This document shows positions 17,849 through 26,948 of a stretch of 64,000 nucleotides of DNA, in pieces. How positions within the stretch are numbered: position 1 is the stretch's first letter; each line of letters opens with the position of its first letter. Origin of the DNA: Phosphoribacter sp037046615 (GTDB lineage Bacteria; Actinomycetota; Actinomycetes; Actinomycetales; Dermatophilaceae). The notes beneath the pieces were generated by a model that searched no databases, was not told the DNA's origin, and was given only the letters and a program-made list of their open reading frames with translations. The stretch spans positions 66,873-130,872 of the forward strand of contig JBAOHD010000019.1 of NCBI GenBank assembly GCA_037046615.1. Direction: 5' to 3'. Both the position numbers and the translations under genes were made by a program.

Positions 17849-19219
17849 TCATCCGCGGCCTCCCGAGTGGGCGCCCCCGAGGAACTCCCGATACCAGCGC
17901 CCGCTGTCCTTGAGCGTGCGTCGTTGGGTCTCGTAGTCGACGTGGACGATGCCGAACCGTTTGGCATAACCCTCGGCCCACTCGAAGTTGTCCAGGAGGG
18001 ACCATGCGAAGTAGCCGCGCAGATCGACCCCCGCGGCGATGATCTCCTGGCACGCCATGAGGTGCTCGTGGAGATAGGCCAGCCGGTCGGCGTCGTGCAC
18101 GTGCCCGTCTGCGCAGACGACGTCGTCCCAGGCGGAGCCGTTCTCAGTGATGTAGAGGGGAATGTCGCCGTAGTCATCGCGCACACGGGTCAGCATCCGC
18201 ACCATCGCCGACGGGTCGACCTCCCACCCCATCGCGGTCTTGGGCCGGTCGTGTGCTGCCGTGGCCACGGCAGCCGAGCCGGGATAGACCCCCGCCCCGA
18301 CGACCGTGGGGAAGTAGTAGTTGATGCCGAGGAAGTCCATCGGGGCACTGATGAGTGCCAGGTCGCCGTCGCGCACGACGTCGCTCAGATCGAGCACGTG
18401 CGCGGTGTCGGCCACCACGTCCGCGGGGTATTCGCCCCGGAATAGCGGGTCGAGGAAGATCCGGTTGGCCATGCCGTCGACTCGCCGCACGGCGTCAGCG
18501 AAGATCTCGCGGTCGCCGTGAGCCTCGATCGGGGTGAGGTTGAGGGTGATGCCGTGCTGGCCGGAAGGCACCTGTGCTCGCAAGATTTGCATGGCCAAGC
18601 CGTGCCCGAGCAGCAGGTGATGACCTGCGCGGAGCGCTGCGGCGTGGTCGGTGCGCCCTGGGGCATGGACGCCGGCGGCATACCCGAGGAAGGCCGCCAC
18701 CCACGGCTCGTTGATGGTGATCCACCGGTCGATCCGGTCCCCGAAGGCGTCCGCGCACACCTGCACATAGTCCGCGAACCGGTAGGCCGTGTCCCGCTCC
18801 GGCCAGCCCCCGGCCGCTTCGAGCGACTGCGGAAGATCCCAGTGGTAGAGAGTGGCCCACGGGGTGATCCCCGCCTCGAGAAGCTCGTCGAGGAGGCGGT
18901 CGTAGAAGGCGATGCCGGCCCGGTTGGGGCTGCCGCCGGCGGTCGGCAGGATGCGCGGCCAGGCCAGGGAAAAGCGGTAGGCATCGACGCCGAGGTCACG
19001 CATGATGGCGACGTCCTCGGGGTAACGGTGGTAGTGGTCGCAGGCCACCGCCCCGGTGTCGCCGCCGACGACCGTCCCGGGCCTCGCGCTGAAGGTGTCC
19101 CAGATCGAGGGCACCCGACCGTCCTCGGCCGCTGCCCCTTCGATCTGGTAGGAGGCGGTGGCGACGCCGAAGGTCATGGACGGGAAATCGGTGCGCGAGA
19201 GGCGGGAAACGTCAGTCAC
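17849..19219 (-). CDS. Beta-glucosidase, glycoside hydrolase family 1
   Basis: A 456-residue GH1 enzyme that hydrolyses terminal beta-glucosides (or related glycosides) in the cytoplasm. It shows the family entry motif FGVATASYQIEGA, the acid/base glutamate in WITINEPW (about residue 175) and the nucleophile glutamate in LYITENGSAW (about residue 360), then FAWSLLDNFEWAEGY. The start is the GTG at 19219, just after the gap behind the deaminase stop; a longer reading from 19507 would overlap adenosine deaminase. No sugar transporter is adjacent, so the natural substrate is open. Confidence 0.95.
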   Translation of the reverse strand: MTDVSRLSRTDFPSMTFGVATASYQIEGAAAEDGRVPSIWDTFSARPGTVVGGDTGAVACDHYHRYPEDVAIMRDLGVDAYRFSLAWPRILPTAGGSPNRAGIAFYDRLLDELLEAGITPWATLYHWDLPQSLEAAGGWPERDTAYRFADYVQVCADAFGDRIDRWITINEPWVAAFLGYAAGVHAPGRTDHAAALRAGHHLLLGHGLAMQILRAQVPSGQHGITLNLTPIEAHGDREIFADAVRRVDGMANRIFLDPLFRGEYPADVVADTAHVLDLSDVVRDGDLALISAPMDFLGINYYFPTVVGAGVYPGSAAVATAAHDRPKTAMGWEVDPSAMVRMLTRVRDDYGDIPLYITENGSAWDDVVCADGHVHDADRLAYLHEHLMACQEIIAAGVDLRGYFAWSLLDNFEWAEGYAKRFGIVHVDYETQRRTLKDSGRWYREFLGGAHSGGRG

Positions 19220-19229
19220 CTCGCCAACT

Positions 19230-20264
19230 CTAGGCCGGACCGGAAAGCCCCAGCCAGACAGTGATGTCGCGGTCGGCGGCTGCGCGCACCGACTCCGGCG
19301 CACGGCTGCCGGCGAGCGAGGCTCGCGCCAGGTCGGCGAGTTCCGCGTCGGTAAAGCCATGCGCGCTTCGGGCAAGCTCATACTGCGCGACGAGGCGAGT
19401 GCCGAACAGCAGCGGATCGTCGGCGCCAAGGGCAAGGGGTATGCCGTGCGCGACGAGTTCCCGCAGCGGGACCTCCGCCGGGCTGCCGTAGACCCCGAGG
19501 GCCACATTGCTGCCGGGACACACCTCGAGGGTGACCCCGGAGTGGGCCACCTCCTCGAGCACCCGCGGATCTTCGACTGCCCGCACCCCGTGACCGATCC
19601 GGTCGGGTCGCAGAGCGCTCAAGGTCTCTTGGACGGCAGCGGGCCCGAGCAACTCGCCGCCGTGCGGGACGAGAGCAAGGCCAGCTCGGCGCGCGATGTC
19701 GAAGGCCGGTGCAAAGGCGCTCGTCGCCCCGCGGCGCTCGTCGTTGGACAGTCCGAAGCCGACGACCGTGCCGGCGCTGTCACCGGCATACCGGGCCGCG
19801 AGGCGAGCGAGCGTGCGGGCATCCAAGGGATGCCTGATGCGGGAGGCCGCGACGATGATCGCCACCTGCGTGCCCGTCGTTGCCGAGGCCATTCGCGCCT
19901 CGTCGAGGATGATCTCCAGAGCGGGCGTGAGGCCCCCCACCGGACCGGCATACGACGTGGGGTCGACCTGGAGTTCGAGCCAGCGGGAACCCTCGGCGGC
20001 GTCGTCCTCGGCGGCCTCGCGGACGAGCCGCCGTAGGGCATCCTCGCCCCGCACGCAATTGCGGGCGATGTCGTAGATCCGCTGGAAGCGAAACCATCCC
20101 CGCTCGTCGGTCGCATGCAGGCGAGGGGGCCAGTCGGCTGTCAGCGCATCCGGCAGGCGCACCCCCTGTCGCTCGGCAAGGTCGGTGACCGTCGCGAGCC
20201 GCATCGATCCCGTGAAATGCAGATGGAGGTGGGCCTTGGGCAACTCCGCGAGGGACCGCTGCAC
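19230..20264 (-). CDS. add: Adenosine deaminase
   Basis: A 344-residue metal-dependent deaminase converting adenosine to inosine in purine salvage. HLHLHFTGS near residue 12 supplies the two zinc histidines; HGGE and RIGHGVRAVED the central residues; LGADDPLLFGT near 290 holds the Asp pair. Slightly unusual is FTGS where most adenosine deaminases have LDGS or LDGA, so an adenosine-deaminase-like enzyme with another purine substrate is possible. It lies 10 bases upstream of the GH1 start on the same strand. Confidence 0.88.
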   Translation of the reverse strand: MQRSLAELPKAHLHLHFTGSMRLATVTDLAERQGVRLPDALTADWPPRLHATDERGWFRFQRIYDIARNCVRGEDALRRLVREAAEDDAAEGSRWLELQVDPTSYAGPVGGLTPALEIILDEARMASATTGTQVAIIVAASRIRHPLDARTLARLAARYAGDSAGTVVGFGLSNDERRGATSAFAPAFDIARRAGLALVPHGGELLGPAAVQETLSALRPDRIGHGVRAVEDPRVLEEVAHSGVTLEVCPGSNVALGVYGSPAEVPLRELVAHGIPLALGADDPLLFGTRLVAQYELARSAHGFTDAELADLARASLAGSRAPESVRAAADRDITVWLGLSGPA

Positions 20265-20293
20265 CTGGCGCTGCGCCCCCGCCTGATCGGTGC

Positions 20294-20821
20294 TCAGGCG
20301 AACTCGTCCTCGACCGTGTCGATGATGTGCATGGCCGCCTCCTCGGCCGACGCGGCGCCGCCGTCGATCCCGACGTCACCGGCATACAGGTCGGTGTCCA
20401 GCGCAGGGTTGCCGTCCTCGCCGGCGGCGACGAGCCGGCCGCTGCGCACCCGGCCCGCCTGCCCCTCGAAGTCCTCGTCCGCGTAAATGCCGTCCGGGTC
20501 GAGCCCACCGAGGCGCTCGCGGACCCGGGCCCGCTCACCGGACTCGTCATCAGGAGCGCCATAGGCGGAGTAGGGGTCGGGCTCTTCCTGGAGGATGCGC
20601 TGCTCGATCGTCTCGTGCTGGCTCATCTCGTATGCCGTGGTGCCGTGGGCGTAGGAGCCCCGGGGGCGCTCGGGCGGAGAGAATCCCTCGTCGAGGACGT
20701 CATCGACCCCGCGGTCGATGAGGGTGTCTCCCGGTTGCAACTGAGTCTCGTCGTCGACGGACCAGACCTCCAGGTCGTCGCCGATGCTCTCGCGGTCGAA
20801 GACAACGTCGTCGGTGCTCAT
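20294..20821 (-). CDS. DUF5709 family protein
   Basis: A 175-residue very acidic protein of the actinobacterial DUF5709 family. It is recognisable by the LEVWSVDDETQLQPGDTLIDRGVDD-type start, DEGFSPPERPRGS, the HETIEQRILQEEPDPY core and the end with AAMHIIDTVEDE. No enzymatic residues, signal or membrane segment. Function unknown. Confidence 0.85.
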   Translation of the reverse strand: MSTDDVVFDRESIGDDLEVWSVDDETQLQPGDTLIDRGVDDVLDEGFSPPERPRGSYAHGTTAYEMSQHETIEQRILQEEPDPYSAYGAPDDESGERARVRERLGGLDPDGIYADEDFEGQAGRVRSGRLVAAGEDGNPALDTDLYAGDVGIDGGAASAEEAAMHIIDTVEDEFA

Positions 20822-20907
20822 ATGGTCACTCTGCCACTAGTGCCCGGCACACCGCACCGCCCCGACCGGTGCGCAAGCTCACGGGTCGGGAAGGTTGACG
20901 GCACGCG

Positions 20908-22134
20908 TCAGTGGGCCTCGCCGAGCAAGCGCTGGATCCGGCTCACGCCTTCGACGAGATCGTCGTCGCCGAGGGCATAGGACAGCCGAAGGTAGCCGCT
21001 CGGACCGAAGGCCTCGCCGGGCACGACCGCGACCTCCACCTCGTCGAGGATGAGCGCGGCGAGGTCGGCCGAGGTCAGCGGACGAGCGCCCCGGATGGTC
21101 TGTCCGAGGACCCCCTTGACCGAGGGGTAGCAGTAGAACGCGCCCGTGGGGGTGGGGCAGTCGACGCCCGGGATCTCGTTGAGCATCGAGACCATCGTCG
21201 AGCGGCGGCGGTCGAAGGCGCGCTTCATCTCCTCGACAGCGTCGAGGTCGCCCGAGAGCGCCGTGATGGCAGCCCGCTGGGCAACGTTGTTGACATTGCT
21301 CGTGAGGTGGCTCTGGAGGTTGGTCGCGGCCGCGATGACGTCCTTGGGGGCGATCATCCAGCCGACCCGCCACCCCGTCATCGCGTAGGTCTTGGCGACC
21401 CCGTTGAGGACGATGCACGTGTCGGCGAGCTCAGGGACCTCGACCGGCATACTCGCCGCGCGGACGCCGTCGTAGGTGAGGTGTTCGTAGATCTCGTCGG
21501 TGATGACCCAGATGCCGTTGGCGACCGCCCACTGGCCGATCTCGCGCACCTGCGCGGGGGAGTAGACGGCGCCGGTGGGGTTGGACGGCGAGCAGAACAG
21601 CAGCGCCTTGGTGCGTGGAGTGCGCGCTGCCTCGAGTTGCTCGACCGTCACGAGGTAGTCCTGGTCTTCGCCGGCGAAGACCTCGACGGGAGTGCCGCCG
21701 GCGAGGGCGATCGCCTCGGGGTAGGTCGTCCAGTAAGGGGCGGGCAGGAGGATCTCGTCGCCGGGGTCGACGATCGCGGCGAAGGCTTGGTAGACGGCCT
21801 GCTTGCCGCCATTGGTGACGAGCACCTGGCTCGCGGGGACGTCGAAGTGGCTGTCGCGCAGCGTCTTGGCGGCGATCGCCTCGCGCAGGTCGGGCAGACC
21901 GGCGGCCGGGGTGTAGCGGTGATTGACCGGCTGGCGCGCTGCAGCGATCGCGGCCTCGACGATGTAGTCAGGTGTGGGGAAGTCGGGCTCGCCGGCACCG
22001 AAGCCGATGACCGGCCGTCCCTGAGCCTTGAGGGCCTTCGCCTTGGCGTCGACCGCGAGGGTCGCGCTCTCGGCGATGGCGCCGATCCGGCGGGAAACAC
22101 GGCGGGGGGCGAAGGTTGCGTCTGAATCCGTCAC
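20908..22134 (-). CDS. aspC: Aspartate/aromatic-type aminotransferase, PLP class I
   Basis: A 408-residue PLP-dependent aminotransferase. The GTG start at 22134 is chosen because the family N-terminus (RRVSRRIGAIAESATLAVDAKA) follows. Signature residues: GAGEPDFPTP, ASQVLVTNGGKQAVYQ, LLFCSPSNPTGAVY with the cofactor-ring Asn, ITDEIYEHLTYDG, the PLP lysine in NGVAKTYAMTGWRVGW, and the substrate-carboxylate Arg in YLRLSYA. Actinobacterial genes beside secE-nusG with this sequence type act as aspartate aminotransferase. The ribosome site is weak. It diverges from the tRNA-Trp/secE transcript. Confidence 0.92.
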   Translation of the reverse strand: MTDSDATFAPRRVSRRIGAIAESATLAVDAKAKALKAQGRPVIGFGAGEPDFPTPDYIVEAAIAAARQPVNHRYTPAAGLPDLREAIAAKTLRDSHFDVPASQVLVTNGGKQAVYQAFAAIVDPGDEILLPAPYWTTYPEAIALAGGTPVEVFAGEDQDYLVTVEQLEAARTPRTKALLFCSPSNPTGAVYSPAQVREIGQWAVANGIWVITDEIYEHLTYDGVRAASMPVEVPELADTCIVLNGVAKTYAMTGWRVGWMIAPKDVIAAATNLQSHLTSNVNNVAQRAAITALSGDLDAVEEMKRAFDRRRSTMVSMLNEIPGVDCPTPTGAFYCYPSVKGVLGQTIRGARPLTSADLAALILDEVEVAVVPGEAFGPSGYLRLSYALGDDDLVEGVSRIQRLLGEAH

Positions 22135-22403
22135 AGTGACTATCGTCGCATTGCGGCGGTATGCCGTGCTCGTCGCGTCCGCACTCCGGGCGCCGACGTG
22201 ACGCCGGCCAGGTCTGGTTGCCCGACGTCGGTGTCCGACCTTGGTGTCCGACCTTGGTGTCCGAGCCTGACCGGTCGCCGGCGGTTCGCATCCGGTGGAG
22301 CGGTCCCGTATGCTGTGTCCTCGGTTGCTCTCGCGGCCATGCTCCGGCATGCCCGCAAGGAGGGACCATCGCGAGGGATCTGGCCCCACCCGCTCCCCCG
22401 TGA

Positions 22404-22476
22404 AGGGCAATAGCTCAATTGGTAGAGCACCGGTCTCCAAAACCGGCGGTTGGGGGTTCGAGTCCCTCTTGCCCTG
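22404..22476 (+). tRNA. tRNA-Trp (anticodon CCA)
   Basis: A 73-base cloverleaf. Acceptor AGGGCAA/TTGCCCT, discriminator G; anticodon stem CCGGT/ACCGG with loop CTCCAAA; T-loop TTCGAGT. It lies directly upstream of secE, as in most actinobacteria. Confidence 0.97.
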
Positions 22477-22539
22477 CGCTTGCAGACTTCGATCAGATTT
22501 CGACCACCGGCACGGTGGCCACACGAGGAGAGCACGTAC

Positions 22540-22809
22540 GTGAGTGAGTCCAGCACGGCACAGACGCCGCGCCGTGCTGCCCAAAAGCGCCCGACGTCAG
22601 GCAACCCGATCGGCCGGTTCTTCGCGTCTCTCGCCTTGTTTGTCCGGCAGATCCTCGACGAGCTGCGCAAGGTCGTGCGCCCGACGCCCTCCGAGCTGCG
22701 CAACTACACGATCGTCGTGATCCTGTTCGTCCTCGCGATCATGGCGATCGTGGCCGGTCTGGACTTCGTGCTGCACAAGCTCGTGTTGTTTACCTTCGCC
22801 GGCAGCTAG
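22540..22809 (+). CDS. secE: Preprotein translocase subunit SecE
   Basis: An 89-residue membrane protein; GTG at 22540 preceded by GAGGAG. A charged N-terminus leads into the conserved amphipathic helix FVRQILDELRKVVRPTPSEL and a single membrane segment (TIVVILFVLAIMAIVAGLDFVL). SecE clamps the SecY channel. Followed by nusG 80 bases later, the near-universal pair. Confidence 0.96.
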   Translation: MSESSTAQTPRRAAQKRPTSGNPIGRFFASLALFVRQILDELRKVVRPTPSELRNYTIVVILFVLAIMAIVAGLDFVLHKLVLFTFAGS

Positions 22810-22889
22810 GCGCCGCGCCCACCGCATTCCCCGCGGGGCGGACCAGTCCCACCGGGGCCGCCCCCGATCCGCAGAAAGAGGTCCCAACC

Positions 22890-23698
22890 GTGTCCGACCA
22901 GGACGACGTCTTCGACACCGCCTTGTTGGCGGAGGCGCAGCGTGACGGCGTGGAGGCCGAAGCCGCTGCGGCTGACTCCGACACCGCCGACACCGCTGAC
23001 GACGCCGACACCCCGGCGACGCCGGCGGCTCCGTGACCGATGGCGCCCCGGCGGGTCAGGAGCCCGGCGCGGCTGACACCGAGGTCCTCGACCCGGTCGC
23101 CGAGTTCAAGGCCACCCTTCGGGCCAAGCCGGGCGACTGGTATGTCGTCCACTCCTACGCGGGCTACGAAAACCGGGTCAAGGCCAACCTTGAGACCCGC
23201 ATCGTCAGCCTCAACATGGAGGAATACATCTTCGAGATCGAGGTCCCCATGGAGGAGGTGACCGAGATCAAGAACGGCCAGCGCAAGCTCGTGCGCCGCG
23301 TGCGGATGCCCGGTTATGTCCTCGTCCGGATGGAGCTCACCGACGAGTCGTGGGGGGCCGTGCGGCATACCCCTGGTGTGACCGGCTTTGTCGGCAACGC
23401 CCACCAGCCGATCCCGCTGAGCCTCGACGAGGTCTACAGCATGCTCGCCCCCGACCTCTCGCCGGCCGGCGGCGGTGCTGCGGGCGGCGGCGCGGGTTCG
23501 GGCAGCAAGCCCAAGGAGGTCCGCCTCGTCGACTTCGAGATCGGCGAGTCGGTCACCGTCATGGAAGGTCCCTTCGAGACCATGCCTGCGACGATCTCCG
23601 AGATCAACCCCGACACCCAGAAGCTCAAGGTGCTCGTCTCGATTTTCGGCCGGGAGACTCCGGTCGAGCTGTCGTTCAGCCAGGTCGCCAAGCTCTGA
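22890..23698 (+). CDS. nusG: Transcription termination/antitermination protein NusG (N-terminal frame break)
   Basis: Core NusG: NGN domain from GDWYVVHSYAGYENRVKANLETR, with RMPGYVLVRMELTDESW and HTPGVTGFVG; C-terminal KOW domain from GESVTVMEGPFETMPATISEI. NusG tethers RNA polymerase to ribosomes or Rho. The well-placed start is the GTG at 22890 (AAAGAGG upstream), which reads 48 acidic, Ala/Asp-rich residues and stops at 23036. The core frame begins with a GTG at 23033 that overlaps this stop as GTGA. Actinobacterial NusG normally carries an acidic N-terminal extension, so a single missing base near 23030 is likely; a genuine coupled leader ORF is the alternative. Confidence 0.92.
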
Positions 23699-23723
23699 CC
23701 TGATCCCTGCACGGCAGCATCCC

Positions 23724-23745
23724 GCCGCTCACGACCGTGAGCGGC
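23724..23745 (+). terminator. Hairpin between nusG and rplK
   Basis: GCCGCTCAC with loop GACC and its complement, a perfect 9-bp stem, 26 bases after nusG; probably a weak terminator or processing site. Confidence 0.55.
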
Positions 23746-23800
23746 ACTGCAACCGGGTCATCGCCCACGGCGTCGGCCCACGACACGAAAAGGTGTGGCA

Positions 23801-24238
23801 ATGCCTCCCAAGAAGAAGAAGATCACCGGGTTCATCAAGCTCCAGATCAACGCTGGTGCCGCGACCCCGGCCCCTCCGGTCGGCCCCGCGCTCGGTCAGC
23901 ACGGTGTCAACATCATGGAGTTCGTCAAGGCCTACAACGCGGCCACCGAATCCCAGCGGGGCAATGTCATCCCCGTCGAGATCACCGTCTACGAAGACCG
24001 GTCGTTCACCTTCGTCACGAAGACGCCGCCGGCTGCCGAGCTCATCAAGAAGGCTGCGGGCGTGACCAAGGGCTCCTCCGAGCCGCACAAGACCAAGGTC
24101 GCCAAGCTCACCGCCGAGCAGGTCCGCGAGATCGCGGCGCAGAAGATGGAAGACCTCAACGCGATCGACATCGAGATGGCCGCCCGGATCATCGCCGGCA
24201 CCGCCCGCTCGATGGGCATCACGACCGAAGGCTACTGA
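23801..24238 (+). CDS. rplK: 50S ribosomal protein L11
   Basis: A 145-residue ribosomal protein; ATG at 23801 preceded by AAGGTG. The N-terminal domain shows INAGAATPAPPVGPALGQHGVNIMEF and the C-terminal rRNA-binding domain LTAEQVREIAAQKMEDLNA. Full family length. It binds the GTPase-associated centre of 23S rRNA and is needed for RelA-type stringent signalling. Confidence 0.98.
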   Translation: MPPKKKKITGFIKLQINAGAATPAPPVGPALGQHGVNIMEFVKAYNAATESQRGNVIPVEITVYEDRSFTFVTKTPPAAELIKKAAGVTKGSSEPHKTKVAKLTAEQVREIAAQKMEDLNAIDIEMAARIIAGTARSMGITTEGY

Positions 24239-24279
24239 CGGCTCCCGAGGCACCCAGCCTCGGTCGCCGACGGTGACCA

Positions 24280-24305
24280 CACGGCATACGACGTCGTATG
24301 CCGTG
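24280..24305 (+). terminator. Hairpin from an inverted pair of the GTATGCCG motif, rplK-rplA spacer
   Basis: A perfect 26-base palindrome, CACGGCATACGAC followed directly by its complement, made of two copies of the octamer discussed in the findings. Sits 42 bases after rplK and 97 bases before rplA, so it may attenuate readthrough or mark an RNA-processing site. Confidence 0.7.
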
Positions 24306-24401
24306 AGTGGCAGGGCCCGCGCTGGCCCATCTGACCACGACTCCACGCTCCACCGGAGCACACCACAGATCCGGATCACCGGAAGACATTCAGGAGAAGA
24401 A

Positions 24402-25115
24402 GTGAAGCGCAGCAAGGCATACCGGGCCGCAGCCGACAAGCTGACCCCCGGCAAGCTCTACGCCCCGCTCGACGCCGTGCGTCTGGCCAAGGAGACCTCG
24501 ACGACGAAGTACGACGCCACCGTCGAGGTCGCGATGAGCCTCGGGGTCGACCCGCGCAAGGCCGACCAGATGGTCCGCGGCACCGTCAACCTGCCCCACG
24601 GCACCGGCAAGACCGCGCGCGTCCTGGTCTTCGCCAACGCCGAAAAGGCCGACGCCGCCCGCGAGGCCGGTGCTGACTACGTCGGGTCGGACGACCTCAT
24701 CGCCAAGATCTCCGGCGGGTGGCTCGACTTCGACGCCGTCGTCGCGACCCCCGACATGATGGGCAAGGTCGGTCGTCTCGGCAAGGTGCTCGGCCCGCGC
24801 GGCCTCATGCCCAACCCCAAGACCGGCACTGTGACGATGGACGTCGCGAAGGCAGTCACGGACATCAAGGGCGGCAAGATCGAGTTCCGCGTCGACAAGC
24901 ACGCCAACCTCCACTTCATCATCGGGAAGGTCTCCTTCTCCGAGCAGGCTCTCGTGGAGAACTACGCGACGGCGCTCGAGGAGATCCTCCGTCTGAAGCC
25001 CTCGGCGTCCAAGGGCCGCTACATCGGCAAGGCCACGATGGCCACGACGATGGGCCCGGGCATCCCGCTCGACCCGTCGCGCACTCGCAACCTCATGTCT
25101 GACGACGAGGGCTGA
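24402..25115 (+). CDS. rplA: 50S ribosomal protein L1
   Basis: A 237-residue L1; GTG at 24402 preceded by AGGAG. Family features KRSKAYRAAADK, VRGTVNLPHGTGKTARVLVF, GRLGKVLGPRGLMPNPKTGTVT and the C-terminal KGRYIGKATMATTMGPGI. L1 usually represses its own operon by binding the leader mRNA. Normal length. Confidence 0.98.
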   Translation: MKRSKAYRAAADKLTPGKLYAPLDAVRLAKETSTTKYDATVEVAMSLGVDPRKADQMVRGTVNLPHGTGKTARVLVFANAEKADAAREAGADYVGSDDLIAKISGGWLDFDAVVATPDMMGKVGRLGKVLGPRGLMPNPKTGTVTMDVAKAVTDIKGGKIEFRVDKHANLHFIIGKVSFSEQALVENYATALEEILRLKPSASKGRYIGKATMATTMGPGIPLDPSRTRNLMSDDEG

Positions 25116-25144
25116 CCTCTCGCGGCAGCCACATCGCGCAATCT

Positions 25145-25176
25145 CGCGCCCGATCACCTTCTGGTGGTCGGGCGCG
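25145..25176 (+). terminator. Terminator after rplA
   Basis: A 14-bp stem (CGCGCCCGATCACC against GGTGGTCGGGCGCG, one G-T pair) with a 4-base loop, 29 bases after the rplA stop. It separates the ribosomal-protein transcript from the lipoprotein. Confidence 0.8.
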
Positions 25177-25275
25177 AACGCGTCGCACGGGTGTCCCTCC
25201 GAGGGGGCGGCCCGCGATAGCGTGGACCTGCCAATGACCTGCACTCTCCGAGTGCTCTTGACCAGGGGGTATGCC

Positions 25276-26064
25276 GTGAAAGCTCCACTTTTCGCCGCTG
25301 TCGCGCTCACGACCGCACTGACGTTGTCCGCGTGTGGCGGGACAACGACCACGACGACGAGCACCCCGGGGGTGACCTCGGCCGCGGCATCGACCGGCGC
25401 AAACACGCCGGCCCCCACGGCGAAGGCTCCGGCGGACCAGACGATCGACGGCACGACGCTCGTGACGAAGATGACCGACGCGATGATGAAGGCCGGCAGC
25501 GGCACGATGACGATGGAGATGGCTGGCGGGGCAACCGCGAGCGCCCAACAGATGAGCACCAAAGCTCAGTTCGCGGTCTCCGGGCAGACGATGAACGTCC
25601 ACGCGACGATGGGTGTCATGGGCCAGCAGATGGAGATCATCAGCCTCGACGGGGTGATGTATCTCAAGAGTCAGATGTTCGCCAGCAGTGGGAAGCCGTG
25701 GATCAAGATCGACCCCAATGGCACCGACGCCTTCAGCAAGCAGATGGCGCCGACGCTCAAGCAGTCGGCCGACCTCCGGGCGTCGCTCGAGGTCTACAAG
25801 GGGAGCACGGCGACCCTCGTCGACAGCTCCGGTGGGTTGCGCCACTACCGGCTCTCCAATGTCATGGTCACGATCGCGCCCACGGCGGCTCCCGTCACCC
25901 AGAATGTCGACCTGTGGCTCGACGACCAGGACCGTCCGGCCAAGATGACGACGACCACCTCAGGCGTGACGATGCAGGTCACCTACTCCGACTGGGGCGC
26001 ACCGGTGACGATCGCGGCTCCGCCGGCCGACCAGGTCGGCACGTTGAAGATGCCCGGCTCCTGA
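25276..26064 (+). CDS. LppX/LprG-like secreted lipoprotein
   Basis: A 262-residue lipoprotein; GTG at 25276 chosen because the signal peptide (VKAPLFAAVALTTALTLSAC) starts there. Lipobox LSAC at residue 20, a Thr-rich spacer, then a beta-rich domain with an FxVxGQTMNVHATMGVMGQ-type strand pattern and DGVMYLKSQMF. This is the general plan of LppX/LprA/LprF/LprG lipid-carrier lipoproteins, but without a decisive motif. It interrupts the canonical rplA-rplJ order together with the peroxide cluster that follows. Confidence 0.75.
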   Translation: MKAPLFAAVALTTALTLSACGGTTTTTTSTPGVTSAAASTGANTPAPTAKAPADQTIDGTTLVTKMTDAMMKAGSGTMTMEMAGGATASAQQMSTKAQFAVSGQTMNVHATMGVMGQQMEIISLDGVMYLKSQMFASSGKPWIKIDPNGTDAFSKQMAPTLKQSADLRASLEVYKGSTATLVDSSGGLRHYRLSNVMVTIAPTAAPVTQNVDLWLDDQDRPAKMTTTTSGVTMQVTYSDWGAPVTIAAPPADQVGTLKMPGS

Positions 26065-26127
26065 CGGTGAGCTGGATCTCATTGACGACAACGATCGCGA
26101 GCATCGCCGACAACGATTGACAGCGGC

Positions 26128-26168
26128 TTGGGGTTTCGACTGGTTTTGATATAGACTGACTATCAGTC
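26128..26168 (+). promoter_or_regulatory. Putative ahpC promoter with operator-like palindrome
   Basis: TTGGGG (26128-26133) and TATAGA (26150-26155) spaced by 16 bases form a plausible promoter. An inverted repeat GACTGA-CTA-TCAGTC (26154-26168) overlaps the -10 and start region. The stretch is noticeably AT-richer than its surroundings, and ATAG...CTAT half-sites recall OxyR operators. Since oxyR is the third gene of the cluster, OxyR is the prime candidate to bind; this is inference. Confidence 0.5.
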
Positions 26169-26248
26169 AAGCGGCGCCGCCAGGGGTCGTTCTTGGCCTC
26201 CCTAGACCGTCTGTCCGACATCACGAAAGCGACGAGGTGTACCCGCCC

Positions 26249-26812
26249 ATGGCACTTATCGGGTCCGAGATCAAGCCGTTCGAGGCGACTGCGTTCAAGA
26301 GCGGTGAGTTTGTCGACGTCAGCGACGCCGACCTCAAGGGCAAGTGGTCGGTGGTCTTCTTCTACCCCGCCGACTTCACCTTCGTGTGCCCCACCGAGTT
26401 GGGCGACATGGCTGACCACTACGCCGAGCTCCAGGGCATGGGCGTCGAGGTCTTCTCCGTGTCGACCGACACCCACTTCACGCACAAGGCCTGGCACAGC
26501 TCGTCGGAGACCATCGGCAAGATCGACTACTACATGGTCGGCGACCCGACGGGCACGATCACGACCAACTTCAAGGTCATGCGCGAAGGCCAGGGCCTGG
26601 CCGACCGTGGCACCTTCGTCATCGACCCCGACGGCGTCATCCAGATCATGGAGGTCACCTGCGAGGGTGTCGGCCGCAACGCCGCCGAGCTCGTCCGCAA
26701 GATCAAGGCTGCGCAGTACGTCCGCAACCACCCGGGCGAGGTCTGCCCGGCCAAGTGGGAAGAGGGCGCCAGCACCCTGGCTCCGTCGCTGGACCTCGTC
26801 GGCAAGATCTGA
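26249..26812 (+). CDS. ahpC: Alkyl hydroperoxide reductase AhpC (typical 2-Cys peroxiredoxin)
   Basis: A 187-residue AhpC of the bacterial typical 2-Cys class (start ALIGSEIKPFEATAFK). Peroxidatic Cys in DFTFVCPTE near residue 49 and resolving Cys in GEVCPAKWEEG near 167. Reduces hydrogen peroxide, organic peroxides and peroxynitrite, and is regenerated by AhpF, encoded next. This AhpC type, unlike the AhpD-dependent mycobacterial one, normally uses AhpF, in agreement with the neighbour. Confidence 0.97.
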   Translation: MALIGSEIKPFEATAFKSGEFVDVSDADLKGKWSVVFFYPADFTFVCPTELGDMADHYAELQGMGVEVFSVSTDTHFTHKAWHSSSETIGKIDYYMVGDPTGTITTNFKVMREGQGLADRGTFVIDPDGVIQIMEVTCEGVGRNAAELVRKIKAAQYVRNHPGEVCPAKWEEGASTLAPSLDLVGKI

Positions 26813-26841
26813 GGTCGCGCACCTCGCGCACACTGCATGAG

Positions 26842-26875
26842 GTATGCCGGGTGCGGACTCCCGCACCCGGCATAC
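26842..26875 (+). terminator. Hairpin from inverted GTATGCCG motifs between ahpC and ahpF
   Basis: A perfect 15-bp stem (GTATGCCGGGTGCGG and its complement) around a 4-base loop, 29 bases after ahpC. It would partly terminate or stabilise the 3' end of an ahpC-rich transcript, consistent with AhpC being needed in excess of AhpF. Confidence 0.85.
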
Positions 26876-26948
26876 GCATATCTGCCTGCCCTGCAACGCT
26901 TTTAGTAAACCCTCGCCGCTCGACCCGGCCCGCCACAGGAGTCTGACG

